NCBI RefSeq assembly: GCF_003351045.1
Contig: NZ_QQZY01000001.1
Location: 496,001 to 560,000 of the forward strand
Direction of reading: 5' to 3'
DNA: 64,000 nt
Origin: Gaiella occulta
GTDB lineage: Bacteria > Actinomycetota > Thermoleophilia > Gaiellales > Gaiellaceae
Made by a program: the position numbers and the translations under genes. Within the stretch, counting starts at the first letter, position 1. Every line of letters starts with the position of its first letter. The notes under the pieces are model-generated. The model searched no databases. It saw only the letters and a list, made by a program, of their open reading frames with translations, and was not told the origin of the DNA. Shown here piece by piece: positions 1-8,174 of the stretch.

Positions 1-87
1 CTCGTGGCTGCGGTGCTCGCCAACCAGCAGCCGCCGCCGAGTGGGCCGCCTGCCCCCGTCTTGAGTGCCAGTACGCTGCCGCGGTGA
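1..87 (+). CDS. 3' end of an unidentified gene
   Basis: An open frame enters from the left edge and stops at TGA 85-87. The visible 28 codons end in a proline- and alanine-rich tail (ANQQPPPSGPPAP), which looks like a disordered C-terminus. The stop overlaps the GTG start of the next gene as GTGA, the coupling style used throughout this window, which is the main reason to believe the frame. Function cannot be read from so little. Confidence 0.5.
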   Translation, partial: LVAAVLANQQPPPSGPPAPVLSASTLPR

Positions 88-1133
88 CCTTGGTCTCGAT
101 CTCGGGAGGCGCCGGCTTCCTCGGCCTGCACCTCGCCCGGCGCGTGCTCGCCGACGGCGCGGACGTCCGCACCCTCGACGTCGCGCCGCTCGATGATCCC
201 GGGCTCGAGCGCGCCGTCCGCGAAGGGCGCATGGAGGAGGTGTGCGGCGACGTGCGAGACGAGCGCGACGCGAGAGCGCTCGTGCGCGGCGCCGACGTTG
301 TCGTGCACGCGGCCGCGGCGCTGCCGATCCAGTCCTCACGGGAGGCGATTCGCTCCGTCAACGTCGACGGCGCCGCGACCGTGCTGGGGGCGGCCCTCGA
401 AGCGCGTGTGCGCCGCGTCGTGCTCATCTCGTCCACCGCCGTGTACGGCGTGCCGGAGCGGCACCCGATCGTCGAGGACGACCCGCTGGTCGGCGTCGGC
501 TGGTACGGCGCGTCGAAGATCGAGGCCGAGGCGCTGTGCGCCGCCTTCGGCCGGCGGGGGCTCGACACGGTGATCGTGCGGCCGAAGACGTTCGTCGGCC
601 CCGAGCGGCTCGGCGTGTTCGAGATCCTGTTCGACTGGATCCGCGAAGGGCGCCGCATCCCCGTTCTCGGCGACGGCGCCAACCGCTACCAGCTGCTCGC
701 CGTCGAGGATCTCGTCGAGGCGGTCGTGCGCAGCTTCGACGCACCGGTCGCCGGTGAGGCGCTGAACATCGGGGCGGGACACTTCGGCACGGTGCGCGAC
801 GACCTGCAGGCGCTGATCGACCACGCCGGCTCGGGATCGCGGCTGTGGCCGCTGCCCGTCAGACCCGCCGAGGTGGTGCTGCGCGCGCTCGAGCTCGCGC
901 GCCTGTCGCCGCTCGCCGAGTGGCACTACCGCACCGCGCACAGGGACTCGTTCGTCTCGATCGAGAAGGCCCGAGATCGGCTCGACTGGGAGCCGCGGCT
1001 CTCGAACGCCGAGACGCTGTGCGCCACCTACGACTGGTATCTCGAGCACCGTACGGAGATGCGCCGGGCCGGGACCACGCACCGGGTGCCGTGGAACCAG
1101 CAGGCGCTCGGCCTGCTGAAGCGCGTCAGCTGA
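84..1133 (+). CDS. NAD-dependent epimerase/dehydratase (extended SDR)
   Basis: This 349-residue protein has the extended short-chain dehydrogenase layout. It has an N-terminal Rossmann motif (SGGAGFLG, about 7-14), an acidic residue after strand 2 (LDVAP) expected for NAD(P), a serine in LISSTAVYG (about 115-122), and the catalytic YGASK (Tyr141, Lys145). Family members oxidise, epimerise or dehydrate nucleotide sugars, or act on 3-beta-hydroxysteroids. Nothing nearby fixes the substrate. The GTG start at 84 overlaps the stop of the upstream partial gene, so the two are probably co-transcribed. Length is normal and no key residue is missing. The fold is clear; the substrate is unknown. Confidence 0.88.
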   Translation: MTLVSISGGAGFLGLHLARRVLADGADVRTLDVAPLDDPGLERAVREGRMEEVCGDVRDERDARALVRGADVVVHAAAALPIQSSREAIRSVNVDGAATVLGAALEARVRRVVLISSTAVYGVPERHPIVEDDPLVGVGWYGASKIEAEALCAAFGRRGLDTVIVRPKTFVGPERLGVFEILFDWIREGRRIPVLGDGANRYQLLAVEDLVEAVVRSFDAPVAGEALNIGAGHFGTVRDDLQALIDHAGSGSRLWPLPVRPAEVVLRALELARLSPLAEWHYRTAHRDSFVSIEKARDRLDWEPRLSNAETLCATYDWYLEHRTEMRRAGTTHRVPWNQQALGLLKRVS

Positions 1134-1140
1134 CACGCTC

Positions 1141-1521
1141 CTAGGCCGTCGCGAAGACGGCGACGCCGTAGCGCGCGAACACCGGATCGGCCGTGACGAC
1201 GACCAGCTCCTCGAGCTGGGCCTGTGCGACGAGGATCCGGTCGAACGGGTCGCGATGGACAGGCGGCAGCGTGCCCGCCGCCCAGCCGTGCTCGACGGTG
1301 ACCGCGAGGGGCCGCACGTCGAACTTCTCCAGGCGAGCGGCGAGGCTGCCCGTGAAGCGCAGCTTGCCGAGGCGCGCCATCGTCGAGATCTCCCACGCGC
1401 TCGCCGCACTCACGTGAACCTCGTTCGCCACGTCGTCGATCGCGTCGACGGCGGCGCGGGAGAGCCGTCGCGAGCCCTCGAGCCACCAGAGCAGCGCGTT
1501 CGTGTCGAGCAGCAGCCTCAC
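1141..1521 (-). CDS. vapC: PIN-domain toxin of a type II toxin-antitoxin pair
   Basis: This is a 126-residue PIN ribonuclease. It has the N-terminal LLLDTNALLWW with the first catalytic Asp at residue 6, a central SAASAWEIS with the conserved Glu, and a late HRDPFDRILVAQA carrying another acidic ligand for Mg2+/Mn2+. The first Met overlaps the stop of the antitoxin gene as ATGA, the usual antitoxin-first order. The KLRF segment after the WEIS motif resembles the PIN subgroup paired with Phd/YefM antitoxins. It presumably cleaves RNA when free and is neutralised by its partner. Intact length and acidic residues suggest it is active. Confidence 0.85.
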   Translation of the reverse strand: MRLLLDTNALLWWLEGSRRLSRAAVDAIDDVANEVHVSAASAWEISTMARLGKLRFTGSLAARLEKFDVRPLAVTVEHGWAAGTLPPVHRDPFDRILVAQAQLEELVVVTADPVFARYGVAVFATA

Positions 1522-1808
1522 CGCTCATCGTCGACTGCGTCGGGGGTCTCCGGGTCGCTCGCACCCCAGAACAGCTGCGCGATCATCTCGTTCGTCTCGT
1601 CGCTGTCCCAGTCGTCCGCGAGCCAGATCTTCCCGCGCATCGATCCGTAGCCGCGCCGCCGTCCGCTGGGCCGCTCGAGCGGAAGGAGCCGCGCCCGGGG
1701 CTCGCCGGCCTTAGCGATCACGATCTCCTCCCCTGCGGCCGCGCGCTCGACGAGCCGGGAGAGATGCGTCTTCGCTTCGTGGATGTTGACTTGTTCGGGC
1801 ATGGCCAT
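1518..1808 (-). CDS. Phd/YefM-family antitoxin
   Basis: This 96-residue protein starts MPEQVNIHEAKTHLSRLV and contains AAAGEEIVIAKAGEPRARLLPL, the fold and sequence pattern of Phd/YefM antitoxins. The N-terminus binds DNA and the acidic tail (DDWDSDETNE) would wrap the PIN toxin. Two Met codons lie at the start (1808 and 1802); either is possible. It is the first gene of a two-gene unit and overlaps the toxin by four bases. A perfect inverted repeat directly upstream (1813-1831) is the likely self-binding operator. The family call is firm. Confidence 0.85.
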   Translation of the reverse strand: MAMPEQVNIHEAKTHLSRLVERAAAGEEIVIAKAGEPRARLLPLERPSGRRRGYGSMRGKIWLADDWDSDETNEMIAQLFWGASDPETPDAVDDER

Positions 1809-1812
1809 AATG

Positions 1813-1831
1813 GACTAGACTAAGTCTAGTC
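1813..1831 (-). promoter_or_regulatory. Inverted-repeat operator of the Phd/PIN module
   Basis: Two perfect 9-base arms (GACTAGACT and AGTCTAGTC) flank one central A, four bases upstream of the antitoxin start. On the minus strand a -10-like TATGAT lies slightly further upstream, so bound antitoxin/toxin complex would block RNA polymerase. Phd-family complexes autoregulate through such palindromes; binding here is inferred. Confidence 0.7.
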
Positions 1832-1879
1832 TGACCGGACTCTATCATATTCCCGCGCGCCGCGTGTCGTGCGTCGCCG

Positions 1880-2854
1880 TTACGGCACGAGCACGAGGGC
1901 GCCGCGGACGTCGCCGGAGCGGAGTCGTGCGAGCGCCTCGTTCGCCCGCTCGAGCGGAACGGCCTCGACCTCCGTCCGCACCGGAACGAGAGGGGCGAGC
2001 CGGAGGAAGCCCTCCCCGTCGGCGCGCGTCAGGTTCGCGACCGAGCGGAGGACGCGCTCCCCCCACAGCAACGCGTACGGGAAGGACGGGATGTCGCTCA
2101 TGTGGATGCCCGCGCAGACGACGACACCTCCCTTGCGGACATGGCCGAGCGCGACCGGCACGAGGTCGCCTGCCGGGGCGAAGATGATCGCGGCGTCGAG
2201 CTCGTCCGGCGGCCCCGTGTCCGTGCCGCCCGCCCAGGCGGCTCCCAGCGAGCGGGCGAGCTCCTGCGCCGGCGCATCGCCCGGGCGGGTGAGCGCGAAC
2301 ACCGTCTGGCCGCGGCCGGCGGCGACCTGGCAGACGATGTGCGCCGCCGCGCCGAAGCCGTAGAGCCCGACGGCGCGCGCGTCCGCGGCCATCCCGAGGG
2401 CGCGGTAGCCGATCAGGCCGGCGCACAGGAGCGGCGCAGCCTGCAGGTCGGAATAGTCATCCGGAACCGGGAAGCAATAGCGCTCGTCCGCCGTCACGAG
2501 CTCCGCGTATCCCCCGTCGAGGTCGTAGCCGGTGAAGCGCGCCCGCTCGCACAGGTTCTCCCGGTCGCTGTCGCAGTAGGGGCAGGCACCGCACGTCCAG
2601 CCGAGCCAGGGGACGCCGACGCGTGTGCCCGGCGCGAAGCGCCCCGCGCTCGCGATCACCTCGCCGACGATCTCGTGTCCCGGCACGAGCGGCAGCCTGG
2701 ACGGCGGGAGCTCGCCGTCGACGATGTGCAGGTCCGTGCGGCAGACGGCGCAGGCGCGCACGCGCAACAGCGCCTGGCCGGGGCCGGGAACGGGGTCGGG
2801 CAGCTCCCTGGAGCGGAGCGGGCTGCCGGGCGACTGCAGCACCATCGCCCTCAT
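1880..2854 (-). CDS. Zinc-dependent alcohol dehydrogenase
   Basis: This 324-residue medium-chain dehydrogenase should oxidise a primary alcohol or reduce an aldehyde with NAD(P). Catalytic zinc ligands are visible at Cys38 (AVCRTDLH), His60-Glu61 (GHEIVGEV) and Cys144. The structural-zinc set is Cys88, 91, 94 and 102 (CGACPYCDSDRENLC). The nucleotide-binding loop is GLYGFGAAAH (about 163-172). The compact size and this spacing fit the AdhA/'propanol-preferring' subgroup. The ATG at 2854 is chosen because GAGGGGG precedes it by about nine bases; the frame stays open upstream but runs antisense through the neighbour. It is divergent from a PLP enzyme, 36 bases away. Substrate unknown. Confidence 0.9.
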   Translation of the reverse strand: MRAMVLQSPGSPLRSRELPDPVPGPGQALLRVRACAVCRTDLHIVDGELPPSRLPLVPGHEIVGEVIASAGRFAPGTRVGVPWLGWTCGACPYCDSDRENLCERARFTGYDLDGGYAELVTADERYCFPVPDDYSDLQAAPLLCAGLIGYRALGMAADARAVGLYGFGAAAHIVCQVAAGRGQTVFALTRPGDAPAQELARSLGAAWAGGTDTGPPDELDAAIIFAPAGDLVPVALGHVRKGGVVVCAGIHMSDIPSFPYALLWGERVLRSVANLTRADGEGFLRLAPLVPVRTEVEAVPLERANEALARLRSGDVRGALVLVP

Positions 2855-2877
2855 CACCCGCCCCCTCGCTCGTTCCC

Positions 2878-2883
2878 TAAGCT
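2878..2883 (+). promoter_or_regulatory. -10 element of a probably leaderless promoter
   Basis: TAAGCT lies seven bases before the ATG at 2891, with no ribosome-binding site between. This is the spacing expected when transcription starts at the start codon, as seen at several other genes in this window. Inferred from pattern only. Confidence 0.5.
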
Positions 2884-2890
2884 TCCCGGC

Positions 2891-4048
2891 ATGCGCGACC
2901 TCCTCGAGTACCGCTCTGCGTTCCCGATCCTGGAGCACACGACCTACCTGATCAACCACTCGCTTGCGGCGATGCCCGGCAAGGCGGAGGAGCGCCTCGC
3001 CGAGTACGCGCGCATGTGGAAGGAGCGCGGCATCCGGGCGTGGGGCGAGGGCTGGTGGACGATGCCCATGACGGTCGGAGACCAGATCGGGCGCATCATC
3101 GGCGCCGCTCCCGGCTCGACCGTGATGCACCAGAACGTCGCGATCGCCGAGGCGATCGTGCTCTCCTGCTTCTTTCCGATCGACCCGGCCCGCAACCGCG
3201 TCGTCTACGAGCGGGCCAACTTCCCGTCGGTGCGCTACCTCTACCAGGCGCAGCCGGACATCGAGGTCGTCGTCTGCCAGGACGACGCGGCGATCGTCGA
3301 CGCGATCGACGAGCGCACGCTGCTCGTCCCCATCAGCCATGTGCTGTTCAAGACCGGCGAGATCCAGGACGTGGAGCCGATCATCCGGCGCGCTCACGAG
3401 GTGGGGGCGCACGTGATCCTCGACAGCTACCAGTCGGCCGGCATCATCCCCTTCGACGTCACCGCGCTGAACGTCGATTTCGCGGTCGGCGGCTCGGTGA
3501 AGTGGCTGTGCGGCGGGCCCGGGAACGGCTGGCTCTACGTGCGCCCCGACCTTGCCGAGCGGCTGGAGCCCACCTTCACCGGCTGGCAGGCGCACGAGCG
3601 CCCGTTCGGGTTCGAGGAGGAGATGGACTATGCCCCGGGGGCGGCGCGCTTCCTCACCGGCACGCCCAACGTGCCCGCGCTGTACGCGGCCACCGCCGGG
3701 TACGACCTCATCGAGGAGGTCGGCGTCGACCGCATCAGGGAGAACTCGCTGCGACAGACGCAACTGCTGATCGACCTCGCCGACGCGTCGGGCTTCGAGG
3801 TGCGAAGCCCACGCGAGCCGTCGCGGCGCGGCGGCACCGTCACGGTGCACGTGCCGGAGTTTCCCGCCGTCCACAAAGAGCTCGCGGAGCGGCAGATCCT
3901 CTGCGACTTCCGGCCGGACGCGGGCATCCGCCTCGGACCCCATTTCTTCAGCAGCGACGACGAGCTGCGCTTCACGATCGAGCAGATCGGGGACATCGTC
4001 GCAAGCGGCGCCTACGAGCGCCACCTGGGGGCCGTCGCCCGCCACTGA
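2891..4048 (+). CDS. Kynureninase-like class V aminotransferase-fold PLP enzyme
   Basis: This 385-residue fold-type I PLP enzyme carries the PLP-contacting Asp178 in LDSYQSAG and the Schiff-base Lys204 in GGSVKWLCGGPGNGW. That motif is much closer to kynureninase (KynU) than to cysteine desulfurase or serine-glyoxylate aminotransferases. KynU cleaves kynurenine to anthranilate, but no other tryptophan-degradation gene is near, so another beta-carbon-cleaving or aminotransferase activity is possible. The ATG at 2891 follows a -10-like TAAGCT by seven bases. It is divergent from the alcohol dehydrogenase; a joint role is only a guess. Length matches the family. Confidence 0.8.
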   Translation: MRDLLEYRSAFPILEHTTYLINHSLAAMPGKAEERLAEYARMWKERGIRAWGEGWWTMPMTVGDQIGRIIGAAPGSTVMHQNVAIAEAIVLSCFFPIDPARNRVVYERANFPSVRYLYQAQPDIEVVVCQDDAAIVDAIDERTLLVPISHVLFKTGEIQDVEPIIRRAHEVGAHVILDSYQSAGIIPFDVTALNVDFAVGGSVKWLCGGPGNGWLYVRPDLAERLEPTFTGWQAHERPFGFEEEMDYAPGAARFLTGTPNVPALYAATAGYDLIEEVGVDRIRENSLRQTQLLIDLADASGFEVRSPREPSRRGGTVTVHVPEFPAVHKELAERQILCDFRPDAGIRLGPHFFSSDDELRFTIEQIGDIVASGAYERHLGAVARH

Positions 4049-4180
4049 GCGCGGCTTCCTGCCGTCGCCCTACCGCGCCGTCCGCCTCGCTCTCGGATCC
4101 CCCGTCCTAGCGATCGCCGGATGCCGTCGTCGTTCGTAGGGTACGACGGACGTCCCACCAACGCGGCGGAGGAGAACAGC

Positions 4181-4462
4181 ATGAGACGAATCAGCAGGGC
4201 CAAGCTCACGGTCGTCGCGTTCGGGTTCGCCGGCGCCGCCCTCACGGTGGCCGCCCAGGCGTCCGACGGTGCCAAGGTGCGCCTCTGTCACGGGACGGCC
4301 TCGGCGAGCAACCCGTACGTGCTCATCGACGTGAGCGAGAGCGCTCTCGCAGGCCACTTCGACGGAACGGCACCCGGGCACGGCCGGAAGAACAACCCCG
4401 ACTTCGTGCTCGCGGCCGACAGAGCCGACTGCTCGGGCGGTCCGGGCGGCGGCGGGTTCTGA
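4181..4462 (+). CDS. Small secreted protein with CHGT...NPYVLI repeat motif
   Basis: This 93-residue protein begins MRRISRAKL followed by a hydrophobic run and AAQA/SDG, a standard Sec signal peptide with cleavage near residue 28. The mature part has CHGTASASNPYVLIDVSES, a motif common in secreted actinobacterial and environmental proteins of unknown function, then a second Cys (DCSGG) and a Gly-rich tail. The two cysteines could form a disulfide. The start is chosen at ATG 4181 because GGAGGAG lies just upstream; an earlier in-frame ATG at 4121 would bury the signal peptide. Function unknown. Confidence 0.7.
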   Translation: MRRISRAKLTVVAFGFAGAALTVAAQASDGAKVRLCHGTASASNPYVLIDVSESALAGHFDGTAPGHGRKNNPDFVLAADRADCSGGPGGGGF

Positions 4463-4667
4463 GGATCTATCGGCATCGCGCCACGGGACGCCCTGCGCCG
4501 TCGTCGAGCGCCGAGCCGGCACCCTCCCGCTCCTGACCCGCCCGCCCGCCTGATCTCGAACAGGCAGGCGGCCGTCATGTCCCTGCCGCCGTCGGTGAGG
4601 CGATGGTGGTCCCGGAGACGGCCGACGTCGTGCCGGCAGGAGCTCGCGAGGGCGTTCGCCGCGAAAC

Positions 4668-4683
4668 GGCGGACATGTCCGCC
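4668..4683. promoter_or_regulatory. Perfect 16-base palindrome upstream of the MFS gene
   Basis: GGCGGACATGTCCGCC is its own reverse complement and ends 64 bases before the MFS start. A second short inverted repeat (CGCCG-cgaaa-CGGCG) overlaps its left side. The position suits a repressor operator for the exporter, but no regulator gene is adjacent and GC-rich palindromes also arise by chance. Confidence 0.35.
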
Positions 4684-4747
4684 TTCACGGTTGCGCAGGC
4701 GGTAGTCGCCCGCGCCGCCGTACCCTTCCCCGGGTGGCGGGCCGCAG

Positions 4748-5935
4748 ATGACACCTGTGTCGAGGGCGCTCGCCGGATTCATGCTCGGCGCGGCAGGGAT
4801 GTTCGCGACGATGTACTCGACGCAGGCGATCCTGCCCGAGCTGTCGCGCGACTTCGGCGTGAGCCCGTCGCGGGCCGGGCTGTCGGTCTCCGTTGTCGTC
4901 GGCGCGGTCGCCCTCGGCGGCTGGGTGTGGGGGCCGGTCTCCGACCGGATCGGCCGCACGCGCACGATCCGGCTCGCAAGCCTGCTGCTCGTGCCGCCGA
5001 CGATCGGGGTTGCGCTCGCACCCGGGTTCGACGCGCTGCTCGCGTTCCGCGCGCTCCAGGGGCTCTGCATGCCGGGGCTGCTCGCGGTGGGAGCCCCGTA
5101 CGTCGTCGAGGCCTTCGTACCGCGAATCGGCTCCCGGGCGATGGGGTACTACGTGTCCGCGCTCGTCGCGGGCGGGCTGCTCGGGCGTCTGGGCGTGGCA
5201 CTCGCCGGCTCGCTCGTCGGCTGGCGGGCGGCGATCGGCTTCCTCGTCGTCCTCCCGCTCGCCGCGGCGGCGGCGATGCGTGGCTCGCTGCCCGAGCCGC
5301 CGCCGCCCGCGCGCGGCCACGGCGCGCTCCGCCACCTGCTCAACGGCCGCCTGCTCGCCGTCGCCGTTGCAGGCGGGTCGCTGTTCTTCGCGTTCGTCGG
5401 CACCTTCACCTATGTCGTCTACCGGCTCGAGCAGCCGCCCTTCTCGTACTCGGCGGCGGCGGCGAGCCTCGTCTTCGTGCTCTGGCTGCTGGGGCTGACG
5501 GGCCCGCTGGCCGGCCGGGCCGCGGACAGGGTCGGCTGGCGCCGGCTCACCGCGCTCGCGCTGGCGGCGTCCGCCATGGGGCTGCTGCTGACGCTCTCCG
5601 ACCGGCTGCCGCTCGTCGTTCCCGGGCTCGCGCTCGTGGCGGCGGCGATGTTCGCCGGCTACACGGCGACCCAGCTCGGCGTCGGCGACGCCGCCCTCGC
5701 CGACCGCGGCTCCGCGAGCGCGCTCTACTTCAGCACCTACTACGGCGCCGGCGCCCTCGGTGCATACCTCCCCGGCGTTGCGTGGGAGAGATGGGGTTGG
5801 ACGGGGGTCGCGTCCGTCGGCCTGGGATCACTGGCGCTCGCAGCGGCGGCGCTCGCCGCAGCCGGCGAGCGCCGCCCCCACATCAGTGCACGATCAGGAC
5901 GTCGCAGTGCGCATGTCGTGCGACGGCGCCGCTGA
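4748..5935 (+). CDS. MFS transporter, probably a drug/metabolite exporter
   Basis: This 395-residue membrane protein has about twelve hydrophobic segments. The first begins at residue 8, and it carries the MFS loop 2-3 motif A as [13 protein letters not shown] (about 63-75). The opening ([18 protein letters not shown]) resembles YnfM/arabinose-efflux-type exporters of the DHA1 family. A weak GGGTGG precedes the ATG. The 3' end overlaps the convergent stress-protein gene by 53 bases, so the Arg-rich C-terminal tail is coded opposite that gene's end. Substrate unknown; the 16-base palindrome upstream may control it. Confidence 0.82.
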   Translation: MTPVSRALAGFMLGAAGMFATMYSTQAILPELSRDFGVSPSRAGLSVSVVVGAVALGGWVWGPVSDRIGRTRTIRLASLLLVPPTIGVALAPGFDALLAFRALQGLCMPGLLAVGAPYVVEAFVPRIGSRAMGYYVSALVAGGLLGRLGVALAGSLVGWRAAIGFLVVLPLAAAAAMRGSLPEPPPPARGHGALRHLLNGRLLAVAVAGGSLFFAFVGTFTYVVYRLEQPPFSYSAAAASLVFVLWLLGLTGPLAGRAADRVGWRRLTALALAASAMGLLLTLSDRLPLVVPGLALVAAAMFAGYTATQLGVGDAALADRGSASALYFSTYYGAGALGAYLPGVAWERWGWTGVASVGLGSLALAAAALAAAGERRPHISARSGRRSAHVVRRRR

Positions 5936-6296
5936 CGCTCAGGCCGAGCAGGCGCTGCACGATTCCCGGCTCGCGCGTGCCGACGACGATCAGATCGGCG
6001 CCGCGCCCCTCCGCGAGCTCGACGATCGTGTCCGCAGGCTCCCCGAGCGCCGACACGAAGTCGGCGTCGAGCCCGTGCCCCTCGAGGATCTTGCGGGCCT
6101 GGGCGAGCTCCTCCGCGTGCAGCTCGGGAGAGTCGACCGGGTCGATGGGACCCATGCCGCGGCCGACCGGCGCCGCGAGCGGCGCCACGCTCGTGACGAT
6201 CACCTTCGATCCGAACGCCTGCGCGATCGCGGCGGCGCGCTCGAGCGCGCGCTTGGCCGGCTCGGTGTCGTCGTACCCGACAACGATGGTCTTCAT
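5883..6296 (-). CDS. Universal stress protein (UspA family)
   Basis: This 137-residue single-domain Usp begins [21 protein letters not shown], with the conserved Asp of the first strand-loop. It ends with the ATP-binding loop [19 protein letters not shown] and CDVLIVH. Usp proteins bind ATP or act as dimeric sensors during starvation and stress. The start is supported by AAGGAGG a few bases upstream. It is a close paralogue of the gene at 12815-13195, so the pair brackets the glutamine-synthetase/glx block. The convergent MFS gene overlaps its 3' end. Confidence 0.9.
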   Translation of the reverse strand: MKTIVVGYDDTEPAKRALERAAAIAQAFGSKVIVTSVAPLAAPVGRGMGPIDPVDSPELHAEELAQARKILEGHGLDADFVSALGEPADTIVELAEGRGADLIVVGTREPGIVQRLLGLSVSGAVARHAHCDVLIVH

Positions 6297-6416
6297 GCCT
6301 GCCTCCTTCTCTCGGGTGTCGACCGTAGTACAGCGCGTGCCGGCGCGACGCGCAACGGGGGAAAACCGCGGTCCGGCACGGGTTCCCCACGGGTCGCGCG
6401 CGAGCTCGGAGCGGCC

Positions 6417-6422
6417 TACGAT
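6417..6422 (+). promoter_or_regulatory. -10 element of a leaderless promoter
   Basis: TACGAT followed by exactly six bases and then GTG 6429. No ribosome-binding site fits, so transcription probably begins at the GTG. The same TAnnnT-N6-start arrangement occurs at 17533, 30041 and 53475 (minus strand), which raises confidence in each. Confidence 0.6.
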
Positions 6423-6428
6423 GCACCC

Positions 6429-8099
6429 GTGAAGCGCGCCGCAGCCGACATGGACACGGTGCTCACGCGCATCATCTCGACGGTCGCTTCCAGCATCGAG
6501 CTCGACGAGGTGCTGCGCGCGGTCGTGCGGCTGCTCTCCGACGCGAGCGCCGTGCACGCGTGCTTCGTCTACCTCCTCGACGACGGCGGCGAGCAACTCG
6601 TGCTGCGGGCCGCGGGAGAGCCGTACGAGCATCTGATCGGGCGCATCGTGCTGGAGCGCGGCAAGGGTCTCGCCTGGTGGGCGGCCCAGCACAACGAGCC
6701 GGCGTTCATCCCCGACAACCTGCTCGACGACCCTCGCGTCGAATACGTTCCCGAGCTCGAGGAGGAGCGGTTCCAGTCGCTCCTCAGCGTTCCCATCGCC
6801 GCACGCGACGGCACCGTGATCGGCGTCATCAGCGCCCACACCGAGGCGCCGCGCGAGTTCACGCAGGGCGAGGTCGAGTTCCTCGTCACGAGCGCGTCGC
6901 TCGTCGCAGGAGCGATCGAGAACGCGCGGCTGTACGAGGAGATGCGCACGCGCGTCCGTGAGCTGGAGGCGATCGCGGATCTCGCCGAGGCGATCGCCGG
7001 CGCACGGTCGCTCGACGAGCTCGTGCCCGAGGTCGCCTCCCGCGCCGTCGACCTGCTGGCGGCATCCGCCTGCCACGTGTACCTGCTCGAGCCCGGGGGC
7101 GAGGATCTGACGCTCCACGCCTCCGCGCCCGCGCGGGCGCCCGCGCGGGCGACGCTCAGACTGGCCGAGCTCGGCTCGGAGCTCGCGCGCGGCGGCCGGG
7201 CGTCGCAGGTCGCGGTCCCTCTCGTCGCCGGCGACGAGCTGCTCGGCCTGCTCGTCGCCGAGGCCAGCGCCGCCGCCGATCTCGCGCGTGCGGTCGCGAG
7301 CCAGACGGCGGTCGGGATCAAGAAGATCCAGCTCATCGAGCGCCTGACGGAGAAGAACCTGATCAAGGACTTCTTCGAGGATCTCGCCGCCGGAAGGGTG
7401 GGCGCAGACGTCGAGGGCCGCGCGGCCCGGCTCGGCTGCGACTTCGACCTGCCCTACATCGTGCTCGCCGCCGATCCCGCCGACGAGGCCCTCGAGCCCG
7501 CCCTGGCGGCCCTTCTGCCGGGCTCGCTGTTCGACCGGCGCGGCACGACCCTCCGCGGGCTCCTGCGTGTCCCGGCCGCAGGGCCGGAGCGGGTCGCCGC
7601 GAGCGTCCGGCGCGTGCACGCCGCCCAGACGGCTCCCGTGGCGATCGGGCTGTCGAGCCCGTGCACGGGCATCGGCACGTTCCGCGAGGGGTTCGAGGAG
7701 GCGCGCCAGGCGCTGCTCGGCAGCACCGTGCTCAAGCGCGAGGCGTCCGTGCTCGGCTTCGACGACCTCGGCGCCTACAAGTACATCCTCCGGATCGCGC
7801 TCGAGGGCGGCATCCGCGACGCGACGATCGAGGCGGTCTCCCGGCTCGCGGACTACGACCGGCAGCGAAGCGCCTCGCTGCTGCGGACGCTCGAGGAGTT
7901 CCTGCACCGGCGCGGCAACATCAGCGCCACCTCGGAAGCGCTCTACGTCCATCCGAACACGCTGCGACAGCGCCTGCGCCGGATCGGCGAGCTCTCGGGC
8001 ATCGACCTGCGCCGCGACGACTGGCTGATGGTCGAGATCGCCGTCAAGCTCGTACGGCTGCAGCTCGCGCTGGGTGCTTCCGACACACCTCCCTCGTAG
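6429..8099 (+). CDS. GAF-domain PucR/CdaR-type transcriptional regulator
   Basis: This regulator of about 556 residues has a first GAF sensor domain (about 20-170), a linker helix, a second GAF-like domain (about 180-305) and a middle region. The C-terminal PucR helix-turn-helix includes [19 protein letters not shown] (about 500-520). PucR/CdaR proteins control purine, sugar-acid or amino-acid catabolism in response to a small ligand. The gene lies 75 bases upstream of the glutamine-synthetase/glx operon on the same strand, so local control of nitrogen assimilation is likely but unproven. GTG 6429 is preferred over ATG 6450 because of the leaderless -10 six bases upstream. An internal APARAPARA repeat comes from GC-rich DNA. 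Confidence 0.85.
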   Translation: MKRAAADMDTVLTRIISTVASSIELDEVLRAVVRLLSDASAVHACFVYLLDDGGEQLVLRAAGEPYEHLIGRIVLERGKGLAWWAAQHNEPAFIPDNLLDDPRVEYVPELEEERFQSLLSVPIAARDGTVIGVISAHTEAPREFTQGEVEFLVTSASLVAGAIENARLYEEMRTRVRELEAIADLAEAIAGARSLDELVPEVASRAVDLLAASACHVYLLEPGGEDLTLHASAPARAPARATLRLAELGSELARGGRASQVAVPLVAGDELLGLLVAEASAAADLARAVASQTAVGIKKIQLIERLTEKNLIKDFFEDLAAGRVGADVEGRAARLGCDFDLPYIVLAADPADEALEPALAALLPGSLFDRRGTTLRGLLRVPAAGPERVAASVRRVHAAQTAPVAIGLSSPCTGIGTFREGFEEARQALLGSTVLKREASVLGFDDLGAYKYILRIALEGGIRDATIEAVSRLADYDRQRSASLLRTLEEFLHRRGNISATSEALYVHPNTLRQRLRRIGELSGIDLRRDDWLMVEIAVKLVRLQLALGASDTPPS

Positions 8100-8174
8100 A
8101 GGGTGGAGGTTCGCTCTATGTCCCCCCGGCCGCGGGAGTGATAGGAACCGCTCACCGAACGAGGAGGAGGACGA

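Noticed and set aside
1880-4045. A 721-codon frame that would make a long fusion ending in alcohol dehydrogenase
   Set aside because: Everything before residue 398 is antisense to the PLP enzyme at 2891-4048. The ATG at 2854 with a good ribosome-binding site explains the gene fully.
7127-7151. Tandem CGCCCGCGCGGG repeat as a possible mobile or CRISPR-like repeat
   Set aside because: It is an in-frame Ala-Pro-Ala-Arg duplication inside the GAF-PucR gene and occurs only about twice.
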